From positions 744,001-808,000 of the forward strand of contig CAVXKT010000003.1 of assembly GCA_963762525.1 (NCBI GenBank): a stretch of 64,000 nt of DNA. Reading direction: 5' to 3'. The notes below the pieces were generated by a model that was not told the DNA's origin, did no database searches, and was given only the letters and a program-made list of their open reading frames with translations. The first letter of the stretch is position 1. Every line of letters begins with the position of its first letter. Both the position numbers and the translations under genes were made by a program. Positions 63,049 to 64,000 of this stretch are shown piece after piece. The DNA is from DATFDN01 sp963762525 (GTDB lineage Bacteria; Pseudomonadota; Alphaproteobacteria; Acetobacterales; Acetobacteraceae).

Positions 63049-63436
63049 GCGCATCTTGCTGGATACGCATCTGCTGCTCTGGGCACTCGACGACCCGGAT
63101 CGCTTGAACGATGATGTGCGGGAGCTTCTCCAGGAGCCGACGACCACCGTCCTTTTCAGCTCGGCCAGCATCTTGGAAATCGCCATCAAATCGCGGCTCG
63201 GCCGTCCTGATTTCGCGTTCCGGCCGGCCGAGATCGCGCAAGCGGCCCGAGAGACCGGCTTCACCGAATTGCCCGTCTTCTCGTCGGCGGCTTCGCGCGT
63301 TGCCGATCTGCCATCGCACCACCGAGATCCCTTCGATCGTCTGCTGATCGCGCAAGCCATCGCCGAGCCGGCCCATCTTTACACGGCGGATGCAATTCTG
63401 GCGCCCTACTCGGAGCTTGTGACATTGGTCCGCTAG
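63029..63436 (+). CDS. PIN-domain toxin (VapC-like)
   Basis: 135 residues from ATG 63029. RILLDTHLLLWALDDPDRL carries the first catalytic Asp, SSASILEIAIKSRLGR the conserved Glu, and LPSHHRDPFDRLLIAQAIAE the third acidic residue with the H-R-D-P-F-D-R block. A last Asp is in YTADAILAPYS. The D-T-H-x-x-L-W start marks the group often annotated as PIN toxins paired with Phd-like antitoxins. All active-site residues are present, so it should be a functional ribonuclease unless held by the antitoxin. An upstream in-frame ATG at 62984 is ignored because it lies deep inside the antitoxin gene. Confidence 0.92.
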   Translation: MISKAIKRILLDTHLLLWALDDPDRLNDDVRELLQEPTTTVLFSSASILEIAIKSRLGRPDFAFRPAEIAQAARETGFTELPVFSSAASRVADLPSHHRDPFDRLLIAQAIAEPAHLYTADAILAPYSELVTLVR

Positions 63437-63443
63437 CCTCCCG

Positions 63444-63756
63444 TCAGCTCTCGCGAACCGCCGCGAGCGCCACACCGGCGCCGATGAGGATGCCGCCGCT
63501 CACGCGGTTTCGCAGCCGGCCATGCGCGGAGCCACTCGAACCACGAGCCGGCTGCGCCGAGCAGCGCGGTCAGGCCGACGACCGCGAGAAATAGCTGCAC
63601 GATCGCGCCCGAGGTGGTGCCGGCGACCGTCAGCAAACCGTAGCGTGCTCCGTGCCCCACGCTGTTGGCGACGATCAGCGCGACATTCGGGCCGGGGATC
63701 AGCAGCAGCACGATCACCGCGGCGACGAAGCCGAGGAAGAGATGCGGGTCGATCAC
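63444..63756 (-). pseudogene. LysE-family exporter, internally deleted
   Basis: From GTG 63756 (GGAGG six bases upstream) the start is a normal LysE/RhtB exporter: DPHLFLGFVAAVIVLLLIPG, PNVALIVANSVGHGARYGLL and GAIVQLFLAVVGLTALLGAA. After EWLR the sequence jumps to RLRNRVSGGILIGAGVALAA and VRES, which is the last helix and end of the family, with a small frame change. About 100 residues from the middle are missing, so only the first and last helices remain and transport is unlikely. A TTG start at 63774 overlapping the PhzF stop is also possible. Confidence 0.75.
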
Positions 63757-63770
63757 TTTGGCCTCCGCAT

Positions 63771-64000
63771 TCAAAGATCAAGAAAACCGCGCATCACCGG
63801 CACACAGTCGCCGGCGACGGTCGCCGTCACCGTTCCTCCGTCATTGCGCGCGGTGGCGATGATCCGGCTCGGCCGGCCCATCTCGATTCCCTGCTCGATG
63901 TCGAACGTCGTCTCACCTTCGCCCGGGACGAGCGAGACGAGCAGTGCCGCCAGTGCGGCATTCGCACTTCCCGTCGCGGGGTCTTCGGGAACCCCGTTGA
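63771..64000 (-). CDS. PhzF-family isomerase/epimerase, C-terminal part
   Basis: The last 75 or so residues of a PhzF-family protein, cut by the right edge. The visible start GVPEDPATGSANAALAALL holds the conserved E-D-P-x-T-G-S-A block that lines the active site and dimer interface. It is followed by FDIEQGIEMGRPSRI and a final VRVGG-like strand replaced by GDCVPVMRGFLDL. The fold is shared with diaminopimelate epimerase and the phenazine enzyme PhzF; most members have unknown substrates. The TGA at 63771-63773 overlaps the LysE-remnant start region, indicating a former two-gene operon. Confidence 0.85.
   Translation of the reverse strand, partial: NGVPEDPATGSANAALAALLVSLVPGEGETTFDIEQGIEMGRPSRIIATARNDGGTVTATVAGDCVPVMRGFLDL

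Noticed and set aside
1..64000. tRNA or rRNA genes, and phage or conjugative modules
   Set aside because: I searched by eye for T-loop-like GTTCGA-type sequences with acceptor stems, for rRNA cores, and for integrase, terminase or relaxase motifs. None was convincing.

Overview
This is a GC-rich (roughly two-thirds G+C by eye) chromosomal segment of an alphaproteobacterium. It most resembles Rhodospirillales, probably close to Acetobacteraceae. The placement rests on the neighbourhood lysC / ptsP / prfA / prmC / DUF4167 with hisS, ispG and ubiG close by, on a COQ9-family gene next to def, and on the abundance of branched-chain-type (Liv) ABC transporters. This is inference from gene content; no rRNA or tRNA gene is visible in the window.

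Layout. 0-12 kb: left-edge PIN/ribbon-helix-helix toxin-antitoxin pair, ClC channel, molybdopterin oxidoreductase, DAO-family FAD oxidoreductase, nucleotidyltransferase-type pair, lipase-like lipoprotein, zinc-finger protein and polA. 12-16.7 kb: a decayed accessory patch with IS5 and IS3 scars, an intact and compositionally different sulfatase, and a gutted AAA+ ATPase. 16.9-32.8 kb: metabolism and transport, including an AAHS-type MFS plus carboxylesterase pair, hpd-fahA (tyrosine breakdown), a GGDEF/EAL protein, a TRAP receptor, an EamA exporter, an IS66 tail with its passenger gene, an M20 peptidase and an SDR-isomerase pair. 32.9-39 kb: a five-gene Liv-type ABC operon with two tandem receptors and a fused LivG-LivF ATPase. 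39-50.5 kb: conserved housekeeping (DUF4167, prmC, prfA, hisS, ispG, ptsP, nitronate monooxygenase, lysC, ubiG). 50.6-57.5 kb: two tandem peptidoglycan-binding secreted proteins with Asn-rich tails, then a second Liv-type operon, also with a fused LivG-LivF. 57.5-64 kb: divergent LysR/MFS pair, rpsU, def-COQ9, an arsR-arsM arsenic unit, an intact Phd/PIN pair, a LysE remnant and the end of a PhzF-family gene.

How it works together. Both Liv clusters are complete importers (receptor, two permeases, double ATPase) and were probably built on the same fused-ATPase plan. The housekeeping block couples release factor 1 to its methylase PrmC by a stop/start overlap. hpd-fahA supplies two of the three late steps of tyrosine catabolism. 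The arsenic unit is a sensor plus a methyltransferase.

Quality caution. More than fifteen genes need at least one single-base frame correction, including genes expected to be indispensable (def, prmC), while many long genes are intact. Several breaks fall in short homopolymer or GC runs, so most are probably consensus indel errors. I report such genes as one CDS over the full span and mark as pseudogenes only those that have lost whole segments. I found no clear, wholly new multi-gene system. The most unusual items are a palindromic element read in frame through a LivM permease, the Asn-rich tandem peptidoglycan-binding proteins, and a DNA polymerase I lacking all four proofreading residues.
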